The position numbers and the translations under genes were made by a program. Source: an uncultured Oscillospiraceae bacterium (GTDB lineage: Bacteria > Bacillota > Clostridia > Oscillospirales > Oscillospiraceae). From it: DNA of 6,217 bases. The DNA lies in contig CAKUCT010000120.1 of the NCBI GenBank assembly GCA_934643765.1, forward strand, positions 1-6,217. Reading direction: 5' to 3'. The notes beneath the pieces were generated by a model that saw nothing but the letters and a program-made list of their open reading frames with translations, was not told the origin of the DNA and ran no database searches. Below are positions 5,992 through 6,217 of this stretch, one piece after another. Position 1 is the first letter of the stretch, and each line of letters starts with the position of its first letter.

Positions 5992-6021
5992 AATTATGAA
6001 AAGAGGAGAAGGAATTTATGA
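5980..6021 (+). CDS. Possible 13-residue leader peptide
   Basis: ATG 5980-5982 opens a 13-codon frame, MPSANYEKRRRNL, ending at TGA 6019-6021. The stop overlaps the symporter start as ATGA. Just before the ATG is AGGTGAT (5973-5979), which matches the complement of the 16S rRNA 3' end, although the spacing is short (4 nt from AGG). The last codons (AAG AGG AGA AGG) are also the ribosome site of the symporter gene, so a ribosome reading this frame would end exactly where the next start lies. The peptide is basic and has no visible domain. It may couple or tune symporter translation. A chance frame is a real alternative. Confidence 0.3.
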   Translation: MPSANYEKRRRNL

Positions 6022-6217
6022 AAGAAAAGAAGAAACTGAGCCTGGCTGGGTGGATTTTCATTGGCATGCTCGCAGGTATTGCGGCAGGTCTGATTTTCAC
6101 GTTTGCAGGTCTTGCCGACTTCACCACGGAATGGATCAAACCCATCGGCACCATCTACGTCAACCTCCTGAAGTTCCTGGTTGTCCCCGTCGTCCTGTTC
6201 TCCATCGCTGACGGCGT
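6018..6217 (+). CDS. Dicarboxylate/amino acid:cation symporter (DAACS/SDF family), N-terminal part
   Basis: 66 codons are present before the right edge; full-length members have about 400-430 residues. A short basic N-terminus (MKEKKK) is followed by a first membrane segment (about 11-31, GWIFIGMLAGIAAGLIF) and the start of the second, with KPIGTIYVNLLKFLVVPVVL (41-60) and then FSIADG, which closely follows the KPIGxxFxNLLKMxVVPLV pattern of the GltP/DctA/GltPh family. These proteins import glutamate, aspartate or C4-dicarboxylates with Na+ or H+. The binding-site motifs are in the C-terminal half and not visible, so the substrate is unknown. The purine-rich ribosome site AAGAGGAG (6001-6008) and AAGGA (6009-6013) supports the start. 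The gene has its own strong promoter; the racemase gene upstream suggests a link to acidic amino acids. Confidence 0.9.
   Translation, partial: MKEKKKLSLAGWIFIGMLAGIAAGLIFTFAGLADFTTEWIKPIGTIYVNLLKFLVVPVVLFSIADG

Larger units (their letters stand above)
5687..6017. other. Intergenic region between racemase and symporter genes
   Basis: 331 bp with no convincing long coding frame. From left to right: a bulged hairpin with direct repeats (5701-5742), a strong GC hairpin with an adjacent A/T tract (5741-5782), an AT-rich section (about 5785-5935) with a weak inverted repeat AAGAAAAA/TTTTTCTT (5842-5849/5855-5862, loop CAAAA), two CTTAACG copies, the symporter promoter, and a leader with a possible 13-codon ORF. 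The AT-rich part contrasts with the GC-rich genes on both sides, as is usual upstream of a strong promoter. Confidence 0.8.

Overview
This is a 6.2-kb piece of a GC-rich (roughly 55-60% by eye) bacterial chromosome. Strong AGGAGG-like ribosome sites, consensus sigma-70-type promoters with extended -10 elements, a short-leader lipoprotein, and a 922-residue SecA with an NBD2 insertion and a C-terminal zinc motif together suggest a clostridial Firmicute, perhaps of the Oscillospiraceae. That placement is an inference from protein style, not a match.

Layout. Positions 1-3127 are read leftwards. secA (359-3127, complete) is followed, through a 4-base ATGA overlap, by a lipoprotein gene that runs off the left edge (1-362). 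Positions 3128-3353 form a divergent promoter region: secA is driven leftwards from an extended -10 at 3191-3199, and the rightward operon from 3263-3291. Positions 3354-5686 are a compact rightward operon of three genes: a Cof-type HAD-IIB phosphatase (3354-4178), a TauE/SafE (TSUP) membrane permease (4180-4953, 1-nt gap) and an aspartate/glutamate racemase-family enzyme (4979-5686, 25-nt gap). Positions 5687-6017 are an intergenic region with short repeats, a strong GC hairpin whose U-tract faces left, an AT-rich stretch and a near-consensus promoter. From 6018 to the right edge is the start of a dicarboxylate/glutamate:cation symporter (DAACS/SDF family).

How the genes may work together. 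SecA is the housekeeping motor of protein export, and the coupled lipoprotein is probably itself a Sec substrate. The rightward group places an acidic amino-acid racemase next to a putative acidic amino-acid/dicarboxylate importer, with a small-anion permease and a phosphatase upstream. A role in handling acidic amino acids or organic anions is plausible but not proven.

I see no evidence of a mobile element, CRISPR array, phage, tRNA or rRNA, and no clearly new multi-gene system. The least ordinary signals are in the non-coding DNA: a possible 13-codon leader peptide ending in ATGA on the symporter start codon, the reversed terminator-like hairpin, a hairpin abutting the secA ribosome site, and helically phased repeats upstream of the symporter.
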